Shown: piece after piece, positions 49,892 to 59,504 of the stretch
Layout of the letters: every line of letters starts with the position of its first letter
Numbering within the stretch: the stretch's first letter is position 1
Assembly: GCF_036962705.1 (NCBI RefSeq)
Contig: NZ_JBALOQ010000002.1
Coordinates: forward strand, 1-64,000
Reading direction: 5' to 3'
Source of the DNA: Ferdinandcohnia sp036962705
GTDB taxonomy: Bacteria; Bacillota; Bacilli; Bacillales; Bacillaceae_L
DNA length: 64,000 bases
Notes under the pieces: model-generated
The model's database searches: none
What the model was told of the DNA's origin: nothing
Seen by the model: only the letters and a program-made list of their open reading frames with translations
Position numbers and translations under genes: made by a program

Positions 49892-51754
49892 ATGAGAATT
49901 ACGGATCTATTAAAGAAAGATACGATCATAATTGAACTCTCTTCTACGTCAAAGGAAGAGGTTATCGATGAATTAGTCTCAAAGCTTGATGAAGCAGGAC
50001 GCCTTCAAGATAAAGAACAATTTAAACAAGCAATTTTAACCAGGGAAAGCCAGAGCACAACTGGAATCGGTGAAGGAATTGCGATTCCACATGCGAAGAC
50101 AGCAGCAGTGAAGACACCAGCAATTGCATTTGGACGCTCAACGAACGGAATAGATTATGAATCATTAGATGGGCAGCCAAGCCATTTATTTTTTATGATT
50201 GCTGCAAGTGAAGGAGCGAATAATGAGCATCTAGAAACATTATCAAGCTTGTCTTCGTTATTAATGGATGTTGGTTTTCGTGAAAAACTAATGAAGGTCC
50301 AATCTCCTGATGAACTCATAGATGTCATTAATGAAAAAGAAAATGAGTCAAATGCAGAAGAGGCGCCAGTTGAGAAAAAAGAAGGGCAGAAAAAGGTTCT
50401 TGCGGTAACAGCTTGTCCTACCGGAATTGCCCATACGTATATGGCAGCAGACGCTCTAAAAGCGAAAGCAAAAGAGATGAACATTGATTTAAAGGTTGAA
50501 ACAAACGGTTCAACAGGTGTGAAGAATGCACTTACTCAGGAAGATATCGATGAAGCAGCTACTATCATTGTTGCTGCAGATAAACAAGTGGAAATGGCTC
50601 GTTTTAATGGTAAAAAAGTAATCCAGGTGCCGGTTGCTCAAGGGATCCGCATACCTGAAGAGTTATTAACAAGAGCGGTAAACCAAGATGCACCAATTTA
50701 CCAAGCTGAACAAACAACGAAGCAAAAAGCAGAAGGTGGAGAGAGAAGCGGATTTTATAAGCACTTAATGAATGGTGTTTCTAATATGCTTCCATTCGTT
50801 GTTGGTGGCGGATTGTTAATTGCGATTTCGTTTATATTTGGAATTAATGCTTCTGACCCCAATGATCCATCTTATAACCCGATTGCTGGCGCATTGATGA
50901 CAATCGGAGGTGCGAATGCTTTTCAATTAATGATTCCTGTATTAGCAGGGTTTATCGCAATGAGTATTGCAGACCGTCCAGGTTTAGCGCCAGGTATGAT
51001 TGGCGGACTGATGGCGACAACCGGTGGAGCTGGATTTTTAGGCGGACTTATTGCTGGTTTCCTAGCAGGTTATGCTGTGCTTTTAGTCAAGAAAGTTTTT
51101 TCAGGTTTACCATCATCATTTGAAGGACTTAAGCCTGTGTTAATTTACCCGTTCTTTGGGATTTTGATAACAGGTGCAGTCATGTATGTTTTAGTCGGAC
51201 CATTAAAATTTGTCATGGATGGATTGACTTCATGGCTTGAAGGATTAGGGACAGGAAACTTAATCGTACTTGGTTTAATTTTAGGTGGAATGATGTCGAT
51301 TGATATGGGTGGTCCAATCAATAAGGCTGCATTTACCTTTGGAATAGCGATGATTGACGCTGGGAATTATGCACCTCATGCAGCAATTATGGCAGGTGGT
51401 ATGACACCGCCACTTGGGCTAGCATTAGCGACAACTCTCTTTAAAAATAAATTTTCAAAACAAGAACGTGAGGCCGGGAAAACAGCTTATTTCATGGGAG
51501 CATCGTTCATTACTGAAGGTGCGATACCATTTGCAGCAGCTGACCCAGCACGTGTTATCCCTTCTGCAGTGATTGGTTCTGCAGTTACGGGGGCACTTAC
51601 AATGTTGTTTGGAATTGGGTTACCTGCCCCACACGGTGGAATCTTTGTGATCCCCTTTGTATCAGGTAGCTGGATGTTATATATCCTTGCGATTATCATT
51701 GGAACCATTGTAACCGCATTGTTAGTTGGATTCTTGAAAAAGCCAATTAAATAA
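49892..51754 (+). CDS. fruA: Fructose PTS enzyme IIABC
   Basis: The 620-residue membrane protein has EIIA first (residues 1-145; phospho-His near 66 in GIAIPHAKT), then EIIB (about 165-265; phospho-Cys near 174 in VTACPTGIAHTYMAA) and EIIC (from about 290, with some eight to ten membrane helices and GGPINKAAF). It imports fructose as fructose 1-phosphate, the substrate of fruK. The spacing from fruK is enlarged to 196 bp by a repeat element that may lower its expression relative to fruRK. Confidence 0.94.
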   Translation: MRITDLLKKDTIIIELSSTSKEEVIDELVSKLDEAGRLQDKEQFKQAILTRESQSTTGIGEGIAIPHAKTAAVKTPAIAFGRSTNGIDYESLDGQPSHLFFMIAASEGANNEHLETLSSLSSLLMDVGFREKLMKVQSPDELIDVINEKENESNAEEAPVEKKEGQKKVLAVTACPTGIAHTYMAADALKAKAKEMNIDLKVETNGSTGVKNALTQEDIDEAATIIVAADKQVEMARFNGKKVIQVPVAQGIRIPEELLTRAVNQDAPIYQAEQTTKQKAEGGERSGFYKHLMNGVSNMLPFVVGGGLLIAISFIFGINASDPNDPSYNPIAGALMTIGGANAFQLMIPVLAGFIAMSIADRPGLAPGMIGGLMATTGGAGFLGGLIAGFLAGYAVLLVKKVFSGLPSSFEGLKPVLIYPFFGILITGAVMYVLVGPLKFVMDGLTSWLEGLGTGNLIVLGLILGGMMSIDMGGPINKAAFTFGIAMIDAGNYAPHAAIMAGGMTPPLGLALATTLFKNKFSKQEREAGKTAYFMGASFITEGAIPFAAADPARVIPSAVIGSAVTGALTMLFGIGLPAPHGGIFVIPFVSGSWMLYILAIIIGTIVTALLVGFLKKPIK

Positions 51755-51761
51755 GAATGTG

Positions 51762-51800
51762 TACCCCGTGCTTAGGTGAGCACGGGGTTATTTTTTTCTG
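51762..51800 (+). terminator. Terminator of the fru operon
   Basis: ACCCCGTGC pairs with GCACGGGGT, followed by a T-rich run. It overlaps the end of the convergent phosphatase gene. Confidence 0.88.
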
Positions 51801-54045
51801 AGAAAGGAATAGGGTCGTAGGTGATTATGTTGTTGTTTTGCAGCAGCAATTCATTTTTGACAGCAGCCGGGTTTAGGATGAGGTGTCCGAGGTTATTGTC
51901 AGTTTCAATGATGGGGCCATTGTTTGTTGAAAGATATCTGATTTTTTCTTTCCATGTAAAATTGGACGGACAAGGCTCCTTTCTTTTTTGCTTTACGATA
52001 TCGTAGGTCTCATTACAATACCTGTTTATCTCTTTGTTTCTTCGCTTCGCTGCATTGATCGTCACAATCGCTTTCATCACTCCTCCTTGAATTCCGGAAA
52101 AACTCATATTGTTCAATGGGCTGCTAGTAAATTGGTGGATACAGAGATTTTCGCCATCGTGAAATTCAATATTGGTTGTAACTGCAGAAGCATAATGCAC
52201 ATCTCCAGACAAAATGAAGCAATGACTTGGGTTCCAATCCTTAATCTGGTGTAGCAGTTGACTAAAGCCTTTCCCGTCGTATTTCCAGGATTCAAAATCA
52301 AATGCTGTTGTGACAGGAACTCCAATTGTTTTTAGTGGATATATATATTGATTGAGAAAGGATTCGATTAAGCCAATTCCATAGACTGGCGCTGGGGAAA
52401 TAACGAGGAGTGGTCCTCCACTTTTCCAGTCACTTGCGTATAAACAATCTGTAACAGTCTGCCAGCCTTGCTCGCCAATGAGCTGTGGGGGACGGTCCTT
52501 TTCTGCAATGTTTCGGCCAAGGGAAACAGCAAGGGGTGTATGGTCATATTTTCGCTGTGTCCTTGTATCTAGGAAAATTGCTTTTGGATTAGTTGGTGCG
52601 ACAAAATTCCATTGGTTAAAATTCCAAAGCAAATCCTCCCACACATGATGTGAAGGTGAGGTTGTATCGTAAGTATTACAATATTTCCATATCTTACGTA
52701 AAAATATTTGATTAAATTGGTTAGGGTCATTACCCCAGCCTTGAAACAGCAAGTAAGCAGTAAGTCCGTTGGCAATGACATGTCGTCCAAGATCTGATTG
52801 GTAAACACTGTTTTTCCAATCGTGGCTAATATTCCAATCATCTGTAATATCATGGTCATCAAAGATCATATAGGTTGAAATGTTTGCAAGTAATCTTCTA
52901 ACCTTTGAAAGAGTTTGATAAGTTTCGTTCAAGTCTGCCACTTGCTCGTTATATTCTTTCCCGTATATTTTTTCTTCTTTTTTCCGCTTTCCCATCTGTT
53001 CCTCTTTGAAAATGAAATAGAGTTGTTCCTCTTTGATGGTTTCTTCAAATGAAGGGAAATTACCTTTGTCGGTAAATGCATTCCAAAGCTCTGGTGACAA
53101 TGAAAGTAAATATAAAGCAGCATATTCACCAAACGTCATCGCATGGTTTTTAGCGTGCGAAGAGGTGAACTTGCAAAATCGCTCCATGATGAATTGCCTT
53201 CCGCGAATCTGGTAGAATGATTTCTCAAACGGTTTTTCATTAAGTCGTGGTTCAATTTTTTCAAGATTTTCTTGTTTGCCAATTAGTTTGTTGCTGACAT
53301 TGGCCATAATTGGGAAAACTGGATCTGGTACATCGTCTGTATATATTTGGTCACCCATTAGGAACAAAGTACTGGGTCGTTTCTCAAGGTCAAAATAGTC
53401 CCTTTCAATCGCTTCGTCTCCTTGACTAAGAGCATCCTCACCTTTACCGTGAAGCTTTCGACATGACCCATACAGGAGATTGGTTTGTTTTTCGTAGGGG
53501 TTCGGGATAAAAAAGCTCGGAAATGGAAGATCCCCATAAGTGATGGAATTCGGTTGAGCTTTCCCTAGGAGTCCGAAATCTTGTAGGTCAAGAATCTCAG
53601 AATTATTTTCAAACAGGAGATTATAGCCAAGAAGTGTATTTACAGGAAAATGTGTGTCATGTGGTGTTAGTTTAATCAGGCTAATATAGAGTTGTTTTCC
53701 AGCTTGAAATGTGGTTGTTTCAGAATCACTATTTACTTCTTGGTACATAAAATTTGTTCCATCTATATTTTCAATTTGATACAACTTTGCACCAAGTTTG
53801 TATTGTTTTTTCAATGCAATCCAAATATAGATGTGAGAAGGCTCAACACGACGCAGGATTGGCCCCGATAAAATCGTTGGTATATCCACTTTGATCACCA
53901 TCCCATTTTGTATTTCTATATAACTATTCAGGGACCAAGGGGACGGTTCTTGTGGTTCCGGGAACTTCGGAAATGGGGGCGGGGAACGATCTTGTACTGT
54001 GAGAGTGGTTTGGGTGTACCAAGGGGCAGTGAACGTGGCTAACAT
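51772..54045 (-). CDS. PhoD-like metallophosphatase
   Basis: The 757-residue protein (709 if it starts at the ATG at 53901) has PhoD-type features: YGSCRKLHGKGEDA, FLMGDQIYTDD near 245, IFDDHDITDDWN near 405 and SGDVHYASAV near 622, the metal-binding Asp, Asn and His residues. PhoD enzymes hydrolyse phosphodiesters, including teichoic acid, but they are usually exported with a Tat signal. None is visible here, so this one is probably cytoplasmic or spore-linked. The first 48 residues are Pro-rich (SPPPFPKFPEPQEPSPW) and partly encoded by a REP-like repeat, but the upstream ATG has a GAGGG site, so both starts are possible. Confidence 0.75.
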   Translation of the reverse strand: MLATFTAPWYTQTTLTVQDRSPPPFPKFPEPQEPSPWSLNSYIEIQNGMVIKVDIPTILSGPILRRVEPSHIYIWIALKKQYKLGAKLYQIENIDGTNFMYQEVNSDSETTTFQAGKQLYISLIKLTPHDTHFPVNTLLGYNLLFENNSEILDLQDFGLLGKAQPNSITYGDLPFPSFFIPNPYEKQTNLLYGSCRKLHGKGEDALSQGDEAIERDYFDLEKRPSTLFLMGDQIYTDDVPDPVFPIMANVSNKLIGKQENLEKIEPRLNEKPFEKSFYQIRGRQFIMERFCKFTSSHAKNHAMTFGEYAALYLLSLSPELWNAFTDKGNFPSFEETIKEEQLYFIFKEEQMGKRKKEEKIYGKEYNEQVADLNETYQTLSKVRRLLANISTYMIFDDHDITDDWNISHDWKNSVYQSDLGRHVIANGLTAYLLFQGWGNDPNQFNQIFLRKIWKYCNTYDTTSPSHHVWEDLLWNFNQWNFVAPTNPKAIFLDTRTQRKYDHTPLAVSLGRNIAEKDRPPQLIGEQGWQTVTDCLYASDWKSGGPLLVISPAPVYGIGLIESFLNQYIYPLKTIGVPVTTAFDFESWKYDGKGFSQLLHQIKDWNPSHCFILSGDVHYASAVTTNIEFHDGENLCIHQFTSSPLNNMSFSGIQGGVMKAIVTINAAKRRNKEINRYCNETYDIVKQKRKEPCPSNFTWKEKIRYLSTNNGPIIETDNNLGHLILNPAAVKNELLLQNNNIITYDPIPFSEKNNPVLT
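53931..53959. repeat. REP-like hairpin inside the PhoD-like gene's 5' part
   Basis: GGGACCAAGGGGACGGTTCT then TGTGGTTCC is a copy of the dispersed family lying in frame in the N-terminal extension. Confidence 0.6.
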
Positions 54046-54051
54046 TATTCC

Positions 54052-54410
54052 ATACCCTCACTTGGGCAAATAAGTAGGGGAGTGAGGGTACGCATAAGTG
54101 TTAATCATATCTTCATTCGGGCTAAGGCAAGCAGGTGAGGGTGAGAAAAAGTGTTAATCATACCCTCACTCGGGCNNNNNNNNNNNNNNNNNNNNNNNNN
54201 NNNNNNNNNNNNNNNNNTCACTCGGGCTAAGGCAAGTAAGTGAGGGTACGAAAAAGTGTTAATCATACCTTCACTCGGGCTAAGGCAAGCAGGTGAGGGT
54301 ACGAAAAAGTGTTAATCATACCCTCACTCGGGCTAAGGCAAGTAAGTGAGGGTATGAAAAAGCAATATTCATACCCTCGCTAAGGCTAAGACAAACGAAT
54401 GAAGGTACAA
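54052..54410. repeat. 53-bp tandem repeat array (at least six units) broken by an assembly gap
   Basis: The unit starts TCACTCGGGCTAAGGCAAG and includes GTGAGGGTACGAAAAAGTG and TTAATCATACC. Four inner units are 53 bp and nearly identical; outer ones are diverged. Within each unit TACCCTCAC pairs with GTGAGGGTA, so a transcript would form a row of hairpins. It fills the 530-bp gap between the phosphatase and the ABC transporter genes. Confidence 0.9.
54176..54217. other. Assembly gap (42 N)
   Basis: The Ns replace sequence inside the tandem array. Left and right flanks are 52 bases apart in repeat phase, so the true number of units is unknown. Confidence 0.95.
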
Positions 54411-54575
54411 ATAAGAGCCTCTAGTAGGGTCTTACGATACATGAAGCAGAGAATAGCGTAAGCCTGTCCTCCAACTCAACCCCAAAATTATATTTCGAAC
54501 GGCAAAATAGTTTGTCAAATTTAGGTGAAACGGCTTATAATTCGAAATAGGTATATGTCATAAGGAGAGAGTAGG

Positions 54576-56294
54576 ATGATTCAACGTTTTTTTACATATT
54601 ACAGGCCGCACCGGACGCTGTTCCTAATTGATTTTAGCTGTGCGGTGATTGTTGCTCTTTTAGAGCTTGCCTTTCCGCTTGCGGTGCAATGGTTTATCGA
54701 TGAACTCTTGCCAACCAATAACTGGTCCACAATCGTATGGGTGAGCATCGGGTTGTTAGTTTTATATATTGTCAGCTCAGGTCTTCAATTTATCGTGGGC
54801 TATTGGGGCCACAAGCTTGGAATCAATATTGAAACCGATATGAGGCAGCAGCTGTTCCAGCATGTGCAACGGCAATCGTTTCGCTTTTTCGATAACACAA
54901 AAACGGGTCATGTTATGAGCCGGATTACGAATGATTTGTTTGATATCGGGGAGCTTGCCCATCATGGTCCTGAGGATTTGTTCATTGCCATCATGACCTT
55001 TGTCGGGGCGTTTTGGATTATGCTCACGATCAATGTGAAGCTAGCTTTAATCGCGATTATTGTTGTGCCATTTTTAATTTGGCTGATTGCATTTTCGAAT
55101 GTTCGTATGAATCGTGCGTGGAAGGCGATGTATGGCAATATCGCCGATGTCAATGCACGGGTGGAGGACAGTGTTGCAGGTGCGCGTGTTGTCCAATCCT
55201 TCACAAATGAAGAATTTGAAATTTCTAGGTTCAAGGTAGACAATCGCAAATTCCGTCGCTCTAAGCTAAGTGCTTATAAGGTAATGGGATCAACATCTGC
55301 AGGTATTTATTTCATGACACGCTTGTTTGTGCTAATCGTTCTAGTTGTCGGTGCATGGCTAAGCTTTAACAACCAGCTTACCTACGGGGAACTAGTTGGA
55401 TTTGTCCTTTATGTCAATGTTCTTTTTAAACCGATTGACAAAATAAGTGCCTTATTGGAGCTTTATCCAAAGGGTATGGCAGGCTTCAAGCGCTTTACAG
55501 AGCTGCTCGATATGGAACCAGAGGTGGAGGATGCAAAGGATGCAGTGGCAGTTCCATCCCTCCGTGGCGATATCGTGTTTGACCATGTAACATTTGGTTA
55601 TGATGAAAAGCAGGGATCTGTCTTAAAGGATATTAATCTAAAGGTTCATGCAGGAGAAACGGTCGCTTTTGTCGGACCATCTGGAGCGGGGAAAACAACG
55701 ATTTGCTCATTAATTCCGCGTTTCTACGATGTTAATGGCGGTGCCATATCAATTGACGGCATGGATATTCGTAAAATGACCAAACAATCATTGCGTTCGC
55801 AGATTGGAATTGTGCAGCAGGATGTTTTCCTTTTTACAGGAACATTAAAAGAAAATATTGCTTACGGGATGCTAGGAGCAACCGATGAACAAATAGAGGA
55901 AGCTGCAAAGCGCGCCCATTTAGAAGACTTTATTGCTGGACTACCAGATGGCTATGAAACACAGGTTGGAGAACGGGGACTTAAGCTTTCAGGTGGCCAA
56001 AAACAACGGATTGCGATTGCCCGAATGTTTTTGAAGAACCCACCAATCTTAATCTTGGATGAAGCCACTTCTGCATTAGATACAGAAACTGAACAAATCA
56101 TCCAAAAAGCACTTACAGAGCTTTCGAAAAATCGCACTACTCTTGTCATTGCTCACCGTTTGGCAACCATCCGTAATGCAGACCGCATTGTAGTGGTAAC
56201 GGAAGACGGTATTGCTGAACAAGGTGGACATGATGAACTGCTTGAAAAAGGCGGTATCTTTGCGAATCTACATCAGGTTCAATATCAATCTTAA
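54576..56294 (+). CDS. ABC exporter, fused membrane and ATPase domains
   Basis: The 572-residue half-transporter has six N-terminal membrane helices and an ATPase with Walker A GPSGAGKTT near residue 370, a Q-loop in IGIVQQDVFLF, the signature LSGGQKQR near 473, Walker B ILILDEATSALD and H-loop VIAHRL. It works as a homodimer (MsbA/LmrA type) or a heterodimer. It resembles Bacillus YfiB/YfiC/YknUV-type multidrug or lipid exporters. Partner and substrate are unknown. Confidence 0.88.
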   Translation: MIQRFFTYYRPHRTLFLIDFSCAVIVALLELAFPLAVQWFIDELLPTNNWSTIVWVSIGLLVLYIVSSGLQFIVGYWGHKLGINIETDMRQQLFQHVQRQSFRFFDNTKTGHVMSRITNDLFDIGELAHHGPEDLFIAIMTFVGAFWIMLTINVKLALIAIIVVPFLIWLIAFSNVRMNRAWKAMYGNIADVNARVEDSVAGARVVQSFTNEEFEISRFKVDNRKFRRSKLSAYKVMGSTSAGIYFMTRLFVLIVLVVGAWLSFNNQLTYGELVGFVLYVNVLFKPIDKISALLELYPKGMAGFKRFTELLDMEPEVEDAKDAVAVPSLRGDIVFDHVTFGYDEKQGSVLKDINLKVHAGETVAFVGPSGAGKTTICSLIPRFYDVNGGAISIDGMDIRKMTKQSLRSQIGIVQQDVFLFTGTLKENIAYGMLGATDEQIEEAAKRAHLEDFIAGLPDGYETQVGERGLKLSGGQKQRIAIARMFLKNPPILILDEATSALDTETEQIIQKALTELSKNRTTLVIAHRLATIRNADRIVVVTEDGIAEQGGHDELLEKGGIFANLHQVQYQS

Positions 56295-56296
56295 AT

Positions 56297-56371
56297 TTGG
56301 GACGAGGGACCTGTCCCCTTGACCCAAAAAGAAGACTCGTGCAACATCCAATTGGGGTGCACGAGTCTTTT
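56297..56371. terminator. REP-like repeat followed by a bidirectional terminator
   Basis: 56297-56328 is a GGGACGAGGGACCTGTCCCC copy of the dispersed family. AGACTCGTGCA (56333) then pairs with TGCACGAGTCT (56358-56368), with T-runs on both sides, serving the ABC gene and glnS. Confidence 0.8.
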
Positions 56372-56373
56372 TT

Positions 56374-58032
56374 CTATAATTTAAATGAACTTTTTAATGA
56401 AACAACTCGGTTAAAGACGAGATGGTCTTCAGTTGTGTGTTTAGGGTCCACATTGAAGTAGCCATGTCTAAAGAATTGGAATTTATCCTGCGGTTTCACA
56501 TCTTTCATGTTAGGTTCAACGAATCCATTCAAAATCGCAAGTGAATTTGGATTGACATAATCGAGGAATGTTTTGTCTTCTGCTTCCTCATTTTCTTCTG
56601 CATCTAAAATAAGCGGCTCATAGAGACGGAATTCAGCAGGAACCGCTTGAGTTGCTTCAACCCAGTGAATCGTACCCTTTACCTTACGACCGGTAAAGCC
56701 AGTACCACTCTTTGTTTCAGGGTCATAGGTGCAACGAAGCTCAACCACATTTCCTTCCTCATCCTTAATCACTTCTTCACATTTGATGAAGTACGCATGC
56801 TTTAGACGAACCTCATTACCAGGGAAGAGACGGAAATACTTTTTCGGTGGATTTTCCATGAAATCCTCTTGTTCAATATAAATTTCACGAGAAAAGGGAA
56901 TTCGTCTGATTCCCATATCCGGATTTTCTGGGTTAATTTCAGCATCCAGCATTTCCACTTGTCCTTCTGGATAGTTCGTAATCACGACTTTAAGCGGATT
57001 AATGATACCCATTGTACGTGGTACCTTTAGCTTTAAATCCTCACGAACGAAATGCTCGAGCATTTGTGTATCAACCGTTCCGTTATTTTTCGCTACCCCT
57101 AATTCACGGCAGAATGTACGAATTGCTTCAGGCGTATAGCCCTTTCTTCTAAGCCCTGAAATAGTAGGCATGCGAGGGTCGTCCCAGCCGTCCACAAAGT
57201 TTTCCTCAACAAGCTGCTTCAATTTTCGCTTACTCATTACGGTATTTGTTAAATTGATGCGGCCGAATTCAATTTGCTGTGGTGTATTTTCCATTTCACA
57301 ATGCTCAACAACCCAATTGTAAAAAGGACGTTGATCCTCGAATTCAATCGTACAAACAGAATGGGTTACACCTTCAATCGCATCCTCAAGAGGGTGAGCA
57401 AAAGCATATAAAGGATAGATACACCATTTATCACCTGTGTTATGATGAGTCGTATGCGAAATTCGGTAAATAACTGGGTCACGTAAATTGATGTTCGGCG
57501 ACTTCATATCAATTTTTGCACGTAATACTTTTTCACCATTTTCGTACTTGCCCGCACGCATGTTTTCAAATAACTCAAGGCTTTCTTCGATTGTACGGTC
57601 ACGATAAGGACTTTCTTTTCCAGGCTCTGTTAGGGTGCCGCGATATTCACGGATTTCATCTGCACTTAAATCGTCCACATACGCAAGGCCTTTTTTGATT
57701 AATAAAACAGCACGGTTGTACATTTCTTCAAAGTAATCCGAAGCAAAAAATAGACCTTCCCAATCATACCCAAGCCATTTTACATCCTCTTTAATCGAGT
57801 TTACAAATTCTATGTCCTCTTTCAAAGGGTTTGTATCATCGAAACGTAGGTTTGTTCTGCCCTTGAATTCGTCTGCAAGGTCAAAATTCAATACGATCGA
57901 TTTAGCATGTCCGATATGTAAGTATCCATTTGGTTCTGGAGGAAAGCGGGTAACGACATGATCGCGTTTACCTGTTTCTAAATCGTCGATTATGATATTC
58001 CTAATAAAATTTGAAACGTTATTATTCTCCAC
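56374..58032 (-). CDS. glnS: Glutaminyl-tRNA synthetase
   Basis: The 552-residue class I synthetase has FPPEPNGYLHIGHAKS (HIGH at 39-42), the ATP/tRNA elements LRFDDTNPLKED, ISHTTHHNTGDKWCIYPLYAFAH-type catalytic segment (core HNTGDKWCIYP) and VMSKRKL as KMSKS. The C-terminal anticodon domain is the two-barrel GlnRS type, which distinguishes it from GluRS. Most Bacilli charge tRNA-Gln through mischarging and GatCAB, so a true GlnRS suggests lateral acquisition. The GTG at 58032 is eight bases after AAAGAGG; an ATG six bases before is also close. Confidence 0.9.
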   Translation of the reverse strand: MENNNVSNFIRNIIIDDLETGKRDHVVTRFPPEPNGYLHIGHAKSIVLNFDLADEFKGRTNLRFDDTNPLKEDIEFVNSIKEDVKWLGYDWEGLFFASDYFEEMYNRAVLLIKKGLAYVDDLSADEIREYRGTLTEPGKESPYRDRTIEESLELFENMRAGKYENGEKVLRAKIDMKSPNINLRDPVIYRISHTTHHNTGDKWCIYPLYAFAHPLEDAIEGVTHSVCTIEFEDQRPFYNWVVEHCEMENTPQQIEFGRINLTNTVMSKRKLKQLVEENFVDGWDDPRMPTISGLRRKGYTPEAIRTFCRELGVAKNNGTVDTQMLEHFVREDLKLKVPRTMGIINPLKVVITNYPEGQVEMLDAEINPENPDMGIRRIPFSREIYIEQEDFMENPPKKYFRLFPGNEVRLKHAYFIKCEEVIKDEEGNVVELRCTYDPETKSGTGFTGRKVKGTIHWVEATQAVPAEFRLYEPLILDAEENEEAEDKTFLDYVNPNSLAILNGFVEPNMKDVKPQDKFQFFRHGYFNVDPKHTTEDHLVFNRVVSLKSSFKL

Positions 58033-58245
58033 GGCCATAACCTCTTTCGTTATCCTGTACTGAAGGCTCAAAAAAATCTGTTTCTTTCGTTTCTTTTTGA
58101 ACATCCTCTATAATGGATGAATATATCATAAATCCAGAATAATTACCATTAATCTCATGTTTACCAAAGTTTAAGTTGATTATGAGGTTGTCTTTCATAT
58201 AAGCTTTACTGTATGTGAATTTTTTAACCATCGGAGCGATGTTTT

Positions 58246-58989
58246 ATGGAAAAAAAGAGTGAAATTGTGGAGATCTGTCTGTTAGCGGGTAAAATAATGC
58301 TTGAGGGTGGGGCCGAGACGTATCGAGTAGAGGATACGATGGACCGGATGGCCGCAGCATTTGGGATTGTAACGTCCCAAAGCTATGTAACACCAACTGC
58401 GATTATGTTTTCAACAAATGGCGCAGAACCGACTAATTTAATACGAATCAATGAGAGGTCTACAGATTTAGAAAAAGTAACCTTGGTAAATAGCATATCG
58501 CGCAGAATTAGCAGCGGGGATTTAACGCTTCAAGAGGCAAAACGGGAGTTAGATGGTCTTTCAAAAAAGGATCTTTCCTATCCAATTTGGATTCAAATTT
58601 TTTCAGCAGCCATAGCTAGTGGCTGTTTTACAATCATGTTCCTTGGGACTTGGACGGATTTTTTACCAGCGTGTGTTGCCGGTGGAGTGGGCTTTGCCTT
58701 TTTCATCTTTATTCACTCGTTAATTCGAATTAAATTTTTTTCTGAGATAATGGCGTCTTTTGTAATCGGAATCGTTGCCTATGTCTTTATCATTACTGGG
58801 GTAGGGGCAGAGCTTGATAAAATCATTATCGGTTCTGTGATGCCACTTGTACCTGGTTTGTTGATTACAAATGCAATCAGGGATTTGATTGCGGGTCACC
58901 TTATTTCAGGAATCTCCAAAGGCGCGGAAGCTTTTTTGACTGCTTTAGCGATTGGCACAGGGATAGCAGTCGTGCTTGCGATTTTCTAA
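58246..58989 (+). CDS. ThrE-type exporter, larger subunit (YjjP-like)
   Basis: The 247-residue protein has an N-terminal soluble part (about 110 residues; MLEGGAETYRVEDTMDRM) and five C-terminal hydrophobic helices including MPLVPGLLITNAIRDLIAGH. It matches the DUF1212 half of threonine/serine exporters; in E. coli the YjjP/YjjB pair is linked to succinate export. It pairs with the next gene. Substrate here is open: small amino acid or dicarboxylate. Confidence 0.86.
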   Translation: MEKKSEIVEICLLAGKIMLEGGAETYRVEDTMDRMAAAFGIVTSQSYVTPTAIMFSTNGAEPTNLIRINERSTDLEKVTLVNSISRRISSGDLTLQEAKRELDGLSKKDLSYPIWIQIFSAAIASGCFTIMFLGTWTDFLPACVAGGVGFAFFIFIHSLIRIKFFSEIMASFVIGIVAYVFIITGVGAELDKIIIGSVMPLVPGLLITNAIRDLIAGHLISGISKGAEAFLTALAIGTGIAVVLAIF

Positions 58990-59006
58990 GATGAAAGGAG
59001 TTTAAA

Positions 59007-59438
59007 ATGCTTTCCCATTTGATTACAAGCTTAGTTGCTTCAAGTACATTTGGAATCATCTTCAATGTTCCGAAAAGGTCACTGATAAAATGTGGACTAG
59101 TCGGAATGATGAGTTGGGTGTTATATATATTCTTATTTTTTAGAGGTTTTGATGCAGTTTATGCAACGCTTGTTGCCTCACTTTTGGTTGGGATCATCAG
59201 CCATATCTTTGCTAAAGTTTATAAAAATCCAGTTATTATTTATAGTATCGTAGGAATCATCCCATTGGTGCCAGGTGGAATTGCATACAATTCGATGCGG
59301 AACTTTGTGGAAAATGACTATTCTACAGCTTTATCACTAGCAGCGAAGGCATTCATGATTTCAGGTGCGATAGCGTTTGGACTCGTTATATCAGAGGTGC
59401 TGAATCAGTTAATTTTCAAAAGAAAAAAGAAAGTTTAG
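59007..59438 (+). CDS. ThrE-type exporter, smaller subunit (YjjB-like)
   Basis: The 143-residue protein has four to five hydrophobic helices with IIPLVPGGIAYNSMRNFVE, the mirror of the PLVPG motif in the partner. It follows the larger subunit by 17 bases after AAAGGAG, so the two are cotranscribed. Together they correspond to one full-length ThrE. Confidence 0.85.
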   Translation: MLSHLITSLVASSTFGIIFNVPKRSLIKCGLVGMMSWVLYIFLFFRGFDAVYATLVASLLVGIISHIFAKVYKNPVIIYSIVGIIPLVPGGIAYNSMRNFVENDYSTALSLAAKAFMISGAIAFGLVISEVLNQLIFKRKKKV

Positions 59439-59504
59439 TTTGAAGCTTCCGGGAATTGGTTTCCAGGGGGCTTTTTATTTTTTTCACGGGGTTACATTTT
59501 GGCT

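Noticed and set aside
54052..54410. CRISPR-like array
   Set aside because: Units are continuous 53-bp copies without unique spacers, and no cas genes are present.
58022..58231. Small minus-strand ORF of 69 codons upstream of glnS
   Set aside because: No ribosome site, overlaps the glnS leader, and ends inside the glnS start region; probably untranslated leader.
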